From Dongia_B sp964406155 (GTDB taxonomy: Bacteria > Pseudomonadota > Alphaproteobacteria > Dongiales > Dongiaceae): DNA of 64,000 nucleotides. Below, one piece after another: positions 27,901-36,101 of the stretch. The notes beneath the pieces are model-generated. The model was not told the origin of the DNA, searched no databases, and worked only from the letters and a program-made list of their open reading frames with translations. Position numbers and translations under genes: made by a program. The stretch is from positions 113,514-177,513 of the forward strand of contig CAYOQR010000003.1 of assembly GCA_964406155.1 (NCBI GenBank), in the 5' to 3' direction. Each line of letters begins with the position of its first letter. Within the stretch, counting starts at the first letter, position 1.

Positions 27901-28669
27901 CCGCACGGTAGAAACTGTCGATCAGATCCGCCGCCACCTGTTCCTTGAGGCTGGTCGTATAGATCGGCAAGGGATTGAGGCCGCGCGCCTGCAGCGCCGC
28001 GATCAGCGCGTCGATGGCGGCGAGATTGCCGGCCTGCAGCAGGGCGCGATAGAAGACGATGGCGGCGATCGGCCGGCCCGGCTGCCACACGGCGCCCAGG
28101 TCTTCGAGCCGCAGGATCTCGCGGCCCGGCCAATAAAGACCCGCCCGCAGCAAGGGCCGCGGCTCCTGCCAATCGGTGTCACGACCGAGCAAGGTGGCGC
28201 CATAGGCCAGCAATTGCCGGGCATTCTCGACCCCACCCTGCACCAGATACTGCCAGAAGCGATGCACCGCCTCGGCCGGCAGGGTCGATTGCTCCGACAG
28301 TTCCGGATCGGGCTGGTCGTCGCCCGGGAGCAGCGCCAGGGCGATGCCGCGCTGACGGCAGATCGCTGCAACCTGCTCGATGCCATAGGGCCAGTAACGC
28401 ACGCCGCCGAGGACGCGGATCACCACCAGGCGGGCCTGAGCGATGATGTCCTCGACATAGGTGTCGATGCTGAGATTGTGATTGAGCTGCAGCAGGCTGG
28501 CGAGGCGCAGGCTCGGCACATCGTCGCCGAGTGCCCCCTGCGCCGCCGCAAGGCAGGCAAGCTCGGTATCGGCGGCGCTGAGGATGACGATGTCGCCCGG
28601 TGTCTGGCCGAGATCGATCGCTTCCGATCCGTCGGCGATAACACCGGGTTTTGCTGCCAGAAGATGCAT
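24917..28669 (-). CDS. cobN: Cobaltochelatase subunit CobN
   Basis: 1250 residues, the normal size of the large subunit of the ATP-dependent aerobic cobaltochelatase, homologous to magnesium chelatase BchH/ChlH. Marks are IVHMGKHGNLEWLPGKAIAL in the centre, PYDVDP-like IDPVKSYHDPDLVPPHAYFA, and the C-terminal TRKAVVWHNDHSRPEAP-type segment. It inserts cobalt into hydrogenobyrinic acid diamide with CobS and CobT, which are not in this window. It is the third gene of the operon cobP-cobW-cobN-cobO-cobQ, and its stop overlaps the cobO start. Confidence 0.94.
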   Translation of the reverse strand: MHLLAAKPGVIADGSEAIDLGQTPGDIVILSAADTELACLAAAQGALGDDVPSLRLASLLQLNHNLSIDTYVEDIIAQARLVVIRVLGGVRYWPYGIEQVAAICRQRGIALALLPGDDQPDPELSEQSTLPAEAVHRFWQYLVQGGVENARQLLAYGATLLGRDTDWQEPRPLLRAGLYWPGREILRLEDLGAVWQPGRPIAAIVFYRALLQAGNLAAIDALIAALQARGLNPLPIYTTSLKEQVAADLIDSFYRAAKPSVTLNCTGFAVSQPGAKTARTPFDIADAPVLQVVLSGDRLEDWRDGTRGLSPRDLAMQVALPEVDGRILGRAISFKTAARYDEATQCNIVMHAPVPDRVAAVAELASGWTALRATAPEDRRIALVLANYPNRDGRIGNGVGLDTPAGTVAVLQALQAAGYRLDALPADGNALMDRLLAGRTNAADSRTKPSDITLSALDYQRFFTGLPARLQQEVTARWGGPAEDPHFADGAFHLAMFRLGSALIGIQPARGYDIDPVKSYHDPDLVPPHAYFAFYAYLRIVAEVQAIVHMGKHGNLEWLPGKAIALSDACYPEAIFGRVPHLYPFIVNDPGEGTQAKRRTSAVIIDHMTPPMTRAESYGPLRALEYLVDEYYEAVQLDPRRCRDLREQILDLARATGLAEDCGIAPSDDTDTALIKLDNHLCELKELQIRDGLHIFGRPPEGAQLTDLLVALTRLPRGRGEKGDQSLIRALAADLALGEAFDPLATGMAEPWTGPRPTVLQQVAEDNWRTAGDTVERLELLALHLVAGERACDPAWTQTRAVLDFIATELRPMVEGCGASELASLLRGLDGRFVAPGASGAPTRGRLDVLPTGRNFYSVDTRAVPTPTAWALGWKSAGVVLARHRQEHGAWPQSFVLSAWGTANMRTGGDDLAQALALIGVRPVWDAGTSGRVNGFEILPLSLLDRPRVDVTLRVSGFFRDAFPAQIDLFDSAVRAVAKLDEPDNLNPIAARFRREQAQLVASGLDAAEAERRAGYRVFGSKPGAYGAGLQALIDERGWSEAGDLARAYLAWGGYAYGAGSEGRAEQSMFENRLRQVDAVLHNQDNREHDLLDSDDYYQFEGGLAATVQHLTGRKAVVWHNDHSRPEAPRVHSLDEEIARVVRARVVNPKWIKGVMRHGYKGAFEMAATVDYLFAFAATADCVADHHFDAVFEAYLGDDTVRDFLAANNPAALKEIAEKLLEAQQRGLWKSRSNTAFDRLTIWAGGKLAS

Positions 28670-28694
28670 CGGCCTGCCTTAAGCCCGGCCGATT

Positions 28695-29726
28695 TTACAA
28701 GGCGAGATCCCGGGCGATCGCCGCGCGGTCCAGGCCCTTCAGACCGATCACCACCAGACGGCCGGCACGGTTCTCATTCGCCTCCCAGGCGCGGTCGTAA
28801 TAATGCTGCACGCGATTGCCGACTCCCTGCAGCACCAGTCGCATGTCCTTGCCGACGACGTTGAGGAAGCCCTTCACGCGCAGGATGTCGTGACGCTCGA
28901 TGGTCGGCAGCAGCTTCTGCAGCAACTGATCCGGCGATGCGAGCTGCGGCAGGTCGACATGGAAGCTGTCGAACTCGTCGTGATCGTGATCCTCGCCCTC
29001 CAATTCATGATGCGACGGACGGCTGTCGAGATCGTCCTCGGCACCGGCGCCGAGACCCAGCAGGACCGTCGGATCGATGGCACCGAAACTGGCCGGCAGG
29101 ATCTTGGCGCGACGCTGCAATTCCTTATGGATCGCGGCTTCGGCAGCGGCACGGACGGTGTCATCCATCTGGTCGGATTTGTTGAGCACGATCAGATCGG
29201 CGCAATTGATCTGATCCTCGAACAGCTCCGCCAGCGGACTGTCGTGGTCGAGATTCTCATCGGTCTTGCGCTGCTGGTTGACCGCGTCCGGATCGTCAGC
29301 GAAGCGGCCGGCCGCCGCCGCCGGACCGTCGACCACGGCGATCACGCCGTCCACCGTCACCCGGGTACGGACCTCCGGCCAGTTGAAGGCACGAACGAGC
29401 GGCTTCGGCAAAGCGAGGCCCGAGGTTTCGATGACGATATGTTCCGGCGGCAGCGGCCGGTTGAGCAGCGCCTGGATGGTCGGCAGAAAGTCGTCAGCGA
29501 CCGTGCAGCAGATGCAGCCATTGGCCAGCTCAACGATATTCTCTTCCGGGCAGCCCTCGATCTTGCAGCCCTTGACCAGTTCGCCGTCGATGCCGGTCTC
29601 GCCGAATTCGTTGATGATGAGGGCGATGCGCCGGCCATTGGCGTTGCGCAGCAGGTTCTGGATCAGGCTGGTCTTGCCGGCGCCCAGGAAGCCGGTCACC
29701 ACGGTTGCCGGAATCTTCGTGCTCAT
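28695..29726 (-). CDS. cobW: CobW, cobalamin-associated G3E GTPase
   Basis: 343 residues. The P-loop GFLGAGKTSLIQNLL, the Glu-rich ALIINEFGETGIDGEL, the metal-binding CxCC-type motif NGCICCTVADDF, and NKSDQMD (guanine recognition) define the COG0523 G3E GTPases. The acidic/His stretch EGEDHDHDEFDSF (about two thirds through) is typical of CobW and may bind metal. It is thought to deliver cobalt to the CobNST chelatase. It stands between cobP and cobN in the riboswitch operon, which supports CobW over zinc-type paralogues. Confidence 0.93.
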   Translation of the reverse strand: MSTKIPATVVTGFLGAGKTSLIQNLLRNANGRRIALIINEFGETGIDGELVKGCKIEGCPEENIVELANGCICCTVADDFLPTIQALLNRPLPPEHIVIETSGLALPKPLVRAFNWPEVRTRVTVDGVIAVVDGPAAAAGRFADDPDAVNQQRKTDENLDHDSPLAELFEDQINCADLIVLNKSDQMDDTVRAAAEAAIHKELQRRAKILPASFGAIDPTVLLGLGAGAEDDLDSRPSHHELEGEDHDHDEFDSFHVDLPQLASPDQLLQKLLPTIERHDILRVKGFLNVVGKDMRLVLQGVGNRVQHYYDRAWEANENRAGRLVVIGLKGLDRAAIARDLAL

Positions 29727-29740
29727 CTCTCTTGCCTTCC

Positions 29741-30313
29741 TTATTTCAATTTCAGCGGCAATCCGGCCGCGATGAAAAACACCTGATCCGCTTCCGCCGC
29801 CAGACGCTGGTTGAGCCGCCCGGCATGGTCACGGAATGCCCGTGCCAAGGCATTGTCCGGCACAATTCCCAAACCTACTTCATTGGCAACGAAGACGACC
29901 GGCCCGCCCAATTGCGGCAAGGCCTCGATCAGCCGCGCCGTCTCGGCATCGATGTCGCGCTCGGCCCCCATCAGATTGCTGACCCAAAGCGTCAGGCAAT
30001 CGACCAGCACGGCATCGCCCTTGTCGGTCGCCTCGATCAAAGCGGGAGCGATCTCCAGCGGCGTTTCCAGCGTGCGCCAGGCATCGCCGCGCTGCACCCG
30101 GTGGCGCCGGATGCGGTCGGCCATTTCATCGTCATGGATTTCGGCGGTCGCCAGATAGACCCGGCTGCGCGGCTCGCGGTCGAGAAGCTGTTCAGCGAAG
30201 CGGCTCTTGCCCGACCTGGCGCCACCCAGCACCAAGGTCACCGGCGGCAGGCTGGAGACCAAGACGCGATCCTTATTCCCAAGAACTTTGCTTCTGGATG
30301 CCCCGAACGACAT
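29741..30313 (-). CDS. cobP: Adenosylcobinamide kinase / cobinamide-phosphate guanylyltransferase
   Basis: 190 residues. The P-loop VLGGARSGKSRFAEQLL, then VYLATAEIHDDEMADRI, LVDCLTLWVSNLM and VANEVGLGIVPDNALARAF are the CobU/CobP signatures. It phosphorylates adenosylcobinamide and then adds GMP to give GDP-cobinamide. The ATG at 30311-30313 has a strong GGAGGAAAGGA ribosome binding site and lies directly below a cobalamin riboswitch. The longer frame to 30451 would read through the riboswitch and is rejected. It is the first gene of the operon. cobU is the enterobacterial name. Confidence 0.94.
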   Translation of the reverse strand: MSFGASRSKVLGNKDRVLVSSLPPVTLVLGGARSGKSRFAEQLLDREPRSRVYLATAEIHDDEMADRIRRHRVQRGDAWRTLETPLEIAPALIEATDKGDAVLVDCLTLWVSNLMGAERDIDAETARLIEALPQLGGPVVFVANEVGLGIVPDNALARAFRDHAGRLNQRLAAEADQVFFIAAGLPLKLK

Positions 30314-30355
30314 CGTCAGTCCTTTCCTCCCACCGAGGTGGCTGCGTTGCACTCT

Positions 30356-30615
30356 GCGCCGCCAAGGTTTCCTGACTCGATCGCCCCGGGGACAGGTTCC
30401 CCGGCCGGAGCGGTGCATGCCTTCCCAACCATCCCGCCGGGCTCTGCGCAAGGCAAGAGGCCGGGGCTGTCAGTGGCTTTCGTCACCGCGCCGCCATGAA
30501 GCGGCCGTCGCCGGCGCTGTCACGAACGATCCTACAGTTGCGGGGGCAGTGCCGGCCTGATCCGGCATCGGTCTTCCCGATGGCGGACGCACCGGCTTCC
30601 CTTCTGCGGCGGCGC
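30356..30615 (-). ncRNA. Cobalamin (B12) riboswitch
   Basis: Read on the minus strand the region has all core elements in order. They are the P1 5' strand (30608-30615), GGGAAGCCGGTG, CTGCCCCCGCAACTGTAGG, GCCACTG, GGGAAGGC, the B12 box GAGTCAGGAAACCTTGGCGGC (given here as AGTCAGGAAACC plus TTGGCGGC, ending at 30358), and the P1 3' strand at 30356-30363. It lies 43 nt upstream of cobP and should repress the cobP-cobW-cobN-cobO-cobQ operon when adenosylcobalamin is high. No U tract follows. A small CCAC/GTGG hairpin (30330-30341) abuts the ribosome binding site, suggesting control of translation. Confidence 0.95.
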
Positions 30616-30721
30616 CAACCTATCGGAGCGGCAGGGCCTTTTCCACTTTTTTCCCGCAACACAGATGACGGCCGAGCAATGGCCGGCGCCGCAGTTAAAA
30701 GAACCGTGGAATATCAGGTGA

Positions 30722-33367
30722 TTACACCGATATCGGCGACACCGGCCGGCGCCGGCGCATGAGCATCTGGCTGACCAGCGGCTGCAGGGCATAGGCCGCG
30801 ACCCCGAGACCGATTCCAAAGACCAGATGCAGCAGGACCCGCAACGGCCAGGCAAAGCCCAGATCCATGATCCACAGGAAGAGGGGCACGTTATGCAGCA
30901 GATAGATGAAATAGCTGGCGGCGGCGATGCGGGCGAGCAGTCCCGCCAGGAGCGGCGGCAGGCTGAGGCGCGGCAGCCAGATCAGGGTCAGCGCCGCCGC
31001 CGATCCGATGCCAGTCCGCACCCAAAGCGCCGTCGCACTCGCCCCCTCCATCCAGGTTATCAGCGGGAATATCCCGAGGGCCGCAAGGCTCAGCAGCCAT
31101 TTCCGCTGCCGCGTCTCGGCGAAATGCACGCACCAGCCGAAGGCCGGCAGATAGAGGATCATGGTGGTGACATAGGGCCGCATCGGCCCTGCTTCCCAGA
31201 CATGGGGCGTGACGGCGCGCAAGGTAACACAGCCCGCCAGCGCGACGAGCCCCGCCGCCAAGGGCCGCCGGGCGACCGCTCGGCGCACGGGCGACAGGAG
31301 GAACAGCCCGGCCAGCAGCAGCATGAGCTGCGCATAGGCCTCGACGAACCAATAGGTGATGAGTGGTGTGCCCAGCATGTCATATCCGTCGATCGCCCAG
31401 TTCCCCACCAGCAGCAGCGACTGCCAGGGAAAGCTGCCGACCGACAGGCAATAGGCGAGCAGGATCGCGTAATAGAAGCCGACATTGCGCAGAACCGGCC
31501 CGAGAACGGCGCCTGTCTGCCCGGCGCAGAGCTTGTCGCGCTGGAAACGGGCAAGGCTATGGCCCATCAGCATCAGCAGGGTTGCGGCGCCCCCTGGCAT
31601 CGGCCAGAGCGTTGCGTGATGCAACACCACGAGGAGAATGGCGATCGCGCGCAGGAAGAGATTGGCATCCAGCGGCACGCGCTTGCGGGCTGCCATCGGG
31701 ACTGCCTTCTTATCGGTCCTGATCGGATGCAGCCGCGTCGTCAGCATGGCCGTCAGATTGGCAATGCTGCGCCGTTCCCAATCCGCCGGCAGGGTGCCCT
31801 GGATACTTTCCAGCGCCAGGGTCAGTTGCACATAGGTCAGCGAATCGCCACCCAGGGAGACAAAACTGTCGCCGGGTTCCACTTCACGCGGGCGGAAAGC
31901 CTCGGCAAAGGCTTCCGCCACCGGTTCCAGCGCTGTTTCCATTCCCTGCGGAAGCGACCGCGTGGCCATCCGCGCTGCGGCGAGATCGGCCAGGGCCTGA
32001 TAGTCGATCTTGCCGGTGGCGCCGCGCGGCAACGCATCGATCTCGACCACCGCGACCTGCAATGGCGACAGCCCGCTGGCCTCAGCCAGGGCCTGTACCA
32101 ATCCATCCCGGCGATCCGATATCTTCGGCCCATCTTGCGGGGCCGTACGCTCAAGAACGGCAATGAGATGCCTCTCCGTCCCGGTCAGAGCAACCGTGAA
32201 CCCCCGCGCCGCCAGATGCCGCTCCACCTCGTCGTGACCGATGCGCAACCCGGCAATCTTGGAAAAACGGCTCTTCCGGCCGAGGATGCGGAAATAGCCG
32301 TCGACCGTCCGCTCGGCGAGATCGCCGGTGGCAAGCTCCGTCAGCTCGGGCCCACGTGCGAGATCACCGCGCCCGGTCGCATAGCCCATCATGACATTGG
32401 CCCCGCGATAGACCAGCTCGCCGGTCTTGCCCGGTACCGCGATATCCGCGCCAGCTTCGTCGCGCAGGCTCAAGGCACCGCCCGGAATGGCAATGCCGAC
32501 GCAATCCGCATGATCGATCGCGGCGGCTGACGGCAGATAGGCGATCCGCGCCGTCGCCTCGGTCTGGCCATACATCACATAGAAACGCCCGCCCCGGTCC
32601 TGCAGATACCGCGCATAGATGCGGACGAGATCGGGATCGAGACGACCACCAGCCACCGTCATGAACCGCAGATCGGGCAAGGCCTGCTTACGCAAGCCGA
32701 TCCGCTCGAACAGCTCGTAGGAATAGGGCACACCGGCGATATTGGTGCAGCGGGCGGCAGCGACCCGCGCAAGGAAGCCTGGGGCGATCGCCGATGATGC
32801 CGTGACGAAAAGGCTCGCCCCCACCGCGAGATGCGCATGCAGGATCGACAGGCCATAGGAGTAGTGCAGCGGCAGCGACAGCAAGCCGCGATCCGCGGCG
32901 GTCAGCTCCAGGAATGCAGCGATGGCGGTTGCATTGGCGTCGAGATTGCTGCCCGATAGCCGAACCAGCTTGCGGCTGCCGGTGCTGCCGGAGGTCGAGA
33001 GCAGCAGCGCCAGATCCGGATGATAAGCGTCTTTCGTGGAAGCCGGCCCCGACGCTTCCTGCCATACGCCGTCGCGCATGGCCGATATCGTCTCCGGCGC
33101 ATAATCGGCGATCAGCGCCGCATGATCGCTCTCCGGCGCCACCAGAATGACCGGGTGGCCCGCTCGCAGGGCGGCGAGATAGGAAACGATGGCCTCGAGA
33201 TGCAGCCCCACCTCGATCAGATGCAGGCGACGCAGCCGGCCATAGGTGGATGCGCGTGCGGCGACCCGGCGCGCCAAGGCGCCATAGCTGATTTCGGTGC
33301 CGTCCTCGAAACAAAGCGCCGACGCGTCGCCGAACCGGTCGAGCGACTCGACAAAACTGATACCCAT
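30722..33367 (-). CDS. Adenylation - carrier protein - membrane acyltransferase fusion
   Basis: 881 residues in three parts. Residues ~1-460 form an AMP-binding/adenylation domain with the P-loop STSGSTGSRK (124-133), YGQTEA (266-271), TGD (347-349) and the catalytic Lys in GATGKIDY (Lys453). Residues ~480-545 are a carrier domain with GGDSLTY, Ser509 being the phosphopantetheine site. From ~567 on it is an integral membrane domain of about ten helices whose first helix RAIAILLVVLHHA matches the Arg...His signature of acyltransferase-3 proteins. It would activate an acid, load it on the carrier, and pass it to a membrane or periplasmic acceptor, analogous to DltA/C/B on one chain. Substrate and acceptor are unknown. 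The start at 33367 follows the domain edge; the extension to 33448 is basic and unlikely. Confidence 0.87.
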   Translation of the reverse strand: MGISFVESLDRFGDASALCFEDGTEISYGALARRVAARASTYGRLRRLHLIEVGLHLEAIVSYLAALRAGHPVILVAPESDHAALIADYAPETISAMRDGVWQEASGPASTKDAYHPDLALLLSTSGSTGSRKLVRLSGSNLDANATAIAAFLELTAADRGLLSLPLHYSYGLSILHAHLAVGASLFVTASSAIAPGFLARVAAARCTNIAGVPYSYELFERIGLRKQALPDLRFMTVAGGRLDPDLVRIYARYLQDRGGRFYVMYGQTEATARIAYLPSAAAIDHADCVGIAIPGGALSLRDEAGADIAVPGKTGELVYRGANVMMGYATGRGDLARGPELTELATGDLAERTVDGYFRILGRKSRFSKIAGLRIGHDEVERHLAARGFTVALTGTERHLIAVLERTAPQDGPKISDRRDGLVQALAEASGLSPLQVAVVEIDALPRGATGKIDYQALADLAAARMATRSLPQGMETALEPVAEAFAEAFRPREVEPGDSFVSLGGDSLTYVQLTLALESIQGTLPADWERRSIANLTAMLTTRLHPIRTDKKAVPMAARKRVPLDANLFLRAIAILLVVLHHATLWPMPGGAATLLMLMGHSLARFQRDKLCAGQTGAVLGPVLRNVGFYYAILLAYCLSVGSFPWQSLLLVGNWAIDGYDMLGTPLITYWFVEAYAQLMLLLAGLFLLSPVRRAVARRPLAAGLVALAGCVTLRAVTPHVWEAGPMRPYVTTMILYLPAFGWCVHFAETRQRKWLLSLAALGIFPLITWMEGASATALWVRTGIGSAAALTLIWLPRLSLPPLLAGLLARIAAASYFIYLLHNVPLFLWIMDLGFAWPLRVLLHLVFGIGLGVAAYALQPLVSQMLMRRRRPVSPISV

Positions 33368-33467
33368 AATCCGCCAACTTCGTTTCGGCCGATGACGCGG
33401 ACGCGGCGGCCGGACCTTATCGGAGCGGAACCGCCGTTTCCACCACATTCACGGGTGACGGGCCGGC

Positions 33468-33545
33468 AAATCGTTCTTAATATAGGAATATAATATTATT
33501 ATTTTTAACGACTATATTAACGAAATATTTTCCAGGAAATCATAT
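33468..33545. promoter_or_regulatory. AT-rich island upstream of acyltransferase fusion
   Basis: A stretch of ~75 nt is nearly all A and T in an otherwise GC-rich sequence (for example TATAATATTATTATTTTTAA near 33490). It lies between the fused adenylation/acyltransferase gene and the divergent PAS kinase gene, so it probably holds their promoters and may be a site for an AT-binding silencer such as a MucR/Ros-type protein. Function is inferred. Confidence 0.5.
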
Positions 33546-33660
33546 TCTGGTGTGAGCGCAAGCCACTGAACCAGCAAGCATCCTCGCGCCATCACCCTTA
33601 TATAACATGATGCGAACCAACCGGCCGAGCCAGCCACCCGACAACAGAAATCGATAGAGA

Positions 33661-34992
33661 ATGCAGAATTTGATTATCGGACGCGGGGCCCTGGCAATCA
33701 CCACAGATCTGCCGGCCGGGCTGCCGGTCCCGACCATGGTTTGCTGGCGCCCATCCGGCGGCGTCATCAGCACCAACCTGGCCGCACGCGAGCTGTTTCA
33801 CTGGCATCTGGGTGAGGTCATTCCGGCCGACTGGTCGCTCTGGAACCGCTTCGCTGATCCCGATCTTTGCCGGGACCTGCTCGACCGGCTGGAAACCGGG
33901 GACCAGATCAATCACCTGGAAGCGGCGTTGCACCGCCAGGACGGTGAGACGGTCTGGGTCCTGATCTCGGCCCGCACCTCCTGGCATGCCGGCGAGCCGA
34001 CGGTGGTCGTGACCTTCGGCGACATCACCGATCTGAAACAGCGCGAAGTAACGCAGGCGCAAGCCCTTGCCCAAGCGCGGAGCGCGGCTCAGGTTCAAGC
34101 CGAAGCCTTGGCGCAACTGCAGGCTGAAGCCGAAGAGATCCAGGCCCAGGAAACCCAGACCTCGACGGCGACACAAGCGACGGCGACGCAAACAGCGAGT
34201 GAGACCAGCTCCCTCGAGACGAATTCCCTGGCCGACACGATCCGCGATCTGGAAGCGGAGCGGGACCGGGCCGAGGCGGCAAGCCAGGCCAAAAGCGCTT
34301 TCCTGACGGAGATGAGCCACGAATTGCGGTCACCCTTGAATGCGATCCTCGGCTTTTCCGAAATCATCCGCGACCGGCATTTCGGTGATCAGGCGGTGGA
34401 ACGCTATGCCGATTATGCCGGCCTGGTCCATACCGCCGGCAGTCACCTGCTGGCGTTGATCAACGACATTCTCGATCTCTCGAAAATCGAATCCGGCAAG
34501 CTCACCCTCAATCCCGAGCCCCTCGACCCCGCGCCCCTGCTGCGCGAATGCGCCGAACTGATCCTGCCCGTGGTCACGCGCCGCGAACAGACCATCGATC
34601 TCATGCTGGAGCCCGCTTTGACGCTGCAGGCCGATGCGCGGCGGATGAAGCAGATGGTGCTCAATCTCCTGTCCAATGCCGCCAAGTTCACCCCCGCCGG
34701 CGGCCATATCCGCCTGAGCGTCCGGCGTCTTGATGAGACCTGCCTGGCGGTGCTGGTCAGCGACAATGGCGTCGGCATGACCAGCGCCGACATCACCCTC
34801 GCTTTGCAGCCCTTCGGCCAGATCCAGCAGCGCAATATCCCGGATATCGACAGCGGCACCGGCCTTGGCCTGCCGATCGTCAAATCGCTGGTCGAGCTGC
34901 ATGGCGGCCGCTTCGTCATTGACAGCGCCCAGGAACGCGGCACCACCATCGCGCTCGTCTTCCCCAGCCCTGTTTCTCCCGACCTCGCCTAA
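33661..34992 (+). CDS. Soluble PAS-domain sensor histidine kinase
   Basis: 443 residues without membrane helices. A PAS domain covers about residues 20-125 (ending VVVTFGDITDLKQRE). A Gln/Ala/Thr-rich, probably coiled-coil linker (130-205) leads to the HisKA domain with His220 in FLTEMSHELRSPLNAILGF. The ATPase domain has the N box LNLLSNAAKFTPAGG, VSDNGVGM and GTGLGLPIVKSLVELHGG. The kinase looks cytosolic. No response regulator is adjacent, so it is an orphan. It is divergent from the acyltransferase fusion, with the AT-rich island between them. Confidence 0.9.
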   Translation: MQNLIIGRGALAITTDLPAGLPVPTMVCWRPSGGVISTNLAARELFHWHLGEVIPADWSLWNRFADPDLCRDLLDRLETGDQINHLEAALHRQDGETVWVLISARTSWHAGEPTVVVTFGDITDLKQREVTQAQALAQARSAAQVQAEALAQLQAEAEEIQAQETQTSTATQATATQTASETSSLETNSLADTIRDLEAERDRAEAASQAKSAFLTEMSHELRSPLNAILGFSEIIRDRHFGDQAVERYADYAGLVHTAGSHLLALINDILDLSKIESGKLTLNPEPLDPAPLLRECAELILPVVTRREQTIDLMLEPALTLQADARRMKQMVLNLLSNAAKFTPAGGHIRLSVRRLDETCLAVLVSDNGVGMTSADITLALQPFGQIQQRNIPDIDSGTGLGLPIVKSLVELHGGRFVIDSAQERGTTIALVFPSPVSPDLA

Positions 34993-35091
34993 CGACCGCC
35001 CTCGCCAGGCCAAGCTCCTCTCCTTGTCGCCGCCGAAGCGTCATGACAAGGTAGCCGCGAAGATGGATCAATCGGATCGCCGGTGAGCGTC

Positions 35092-35994
35092 ATGTCTCAA
35101 CCTCCCCCCACCGCCCTTTCGCGTATCGCGTTTCCCCGCATCGCCTTTCTGGGTATCGGCCTGATGGGCGCGCCGATGTGCGGCAATCTGCTCGCCGCCG
35201 GCTATCCGCTGGCCGCCTGGAACCGCAGCCCGGACAAGATCGAACCGCTCCTGGCGCAAGGTGCGTCGCGTGCCGCAAATCCGGCCGAAGCCGTGCGGGA
35301 CGCCGATATCGTCATCACCATGCTGCTGAACGGCACGGTCGTGGACGAGATCCTGACGGCGATCGAGCCGCATCTCCATCCGGGCCAGATGCTGATCGAT
35401 ATGAGCTCCATCGCCCCCCGCATGGCCCGCGATCACGGCCGGCGCCTCGCCGCGCGCGGCGTCGATTATCTCGATGCGCCGGTTTCCGGCGGCACAATCG
35501 GCGCGGCGCAAGCCAGCCTGGCGATCATGGCCGGCGGCGCCGAGCCGGTTTTCGAACGGGCCCTGCCGGTTTTCCGCACCCTCGGCCGCCCCACCCTGGT
35601 GGGCGCGACCGGCGCCGGCCAATTGGCGAAGCTCGCCAATCAGGCGATCGTCGGCATCACCATCGGCGCGGTCGCCGAGGCCCTGCTGCTGGCGAAGCGC
35701 GGCGGTGCCGATCCGGCGGCGGTGCGGCAGGCGATCACCGGCGGTTTCGCCGACAGCCGCATCCTCGCCTTGCACGGCGAGCGCATGATCACCGGCAATT
35801 TTCAGCCCGGCGGCACCGTGACCACCCAGATCAAGGATCTCCGCAACATCCTGGACGAAGCCGAGGCGATCGGCCTCGACCTGCCTTTCATCCGCCTCGC
35901 TTGCGACCTCTTTCAGCAGGCCGCCGGGAACGGCTATGGCGCCCTGGACCACAGCGCCCTTTACCTGCAACTGGCGACGATGAACAAGCTGTGA
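35092..35994 (+). CDS. NAD(P)-dependent beta-hydroxyacid dehydrogenase family protein
   Basis: 300 residues. The N-terminal Rossmann segment IAFLGIGLMGAPMCGNLLAA, the substrate signature YLDAPVSGGTIGAAQASLAI, and the catalytic Lys region GAGQLAKLANQAIVG define the 3-hydroxyisobutyrate/tartronate semialdehyde reductase family (HIBADH). The C-terminal helical domain is complete. Which acid is used cannot be told. A second member is at 39375, and the two are only moderately alike. The ATG at 35092 is taken; the GTG at 35083 is also in frame. It stands alone, followed by the ureohydrolase gene after 107 nt. Confidence 0.87.
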   Translation: MSQPPPTALSRIAFPRIAFLGIGLMGAPMCGNLLAAGYPLAAWNRSPDKIEPLLAQGASRAANPAEAVRDADIVITMLLNGTVVDEILTAIEPHLHPGQMLIDMSSIAPRMARDHGRRLAARGVDYLDAPVSGGTIGAAQASLAIMAGGAEPVFERALPVFRTLGRPTLVGATGAGQLAKLANQAIVGITIGAVAEALLLAKRGGADPAAVRQAITGGFADSRILALHGERMITGNFQPGGTVTTQIKDLRNILDEAEAIGLDLPFIRLACDLFQQAAGNGYGALDHSALYLQLATMNKL

Positions 35995-36101
35995 CATTGA
36001 AGTCGTCCCGATTGCGGCCAGCCCCCTGATCGCTATGATGCCGGAAACTCTGGCAGAATGACGTCTGCCAGACCTCAAGGCCGATTTTCAGGAGTCTCCG
36101 C

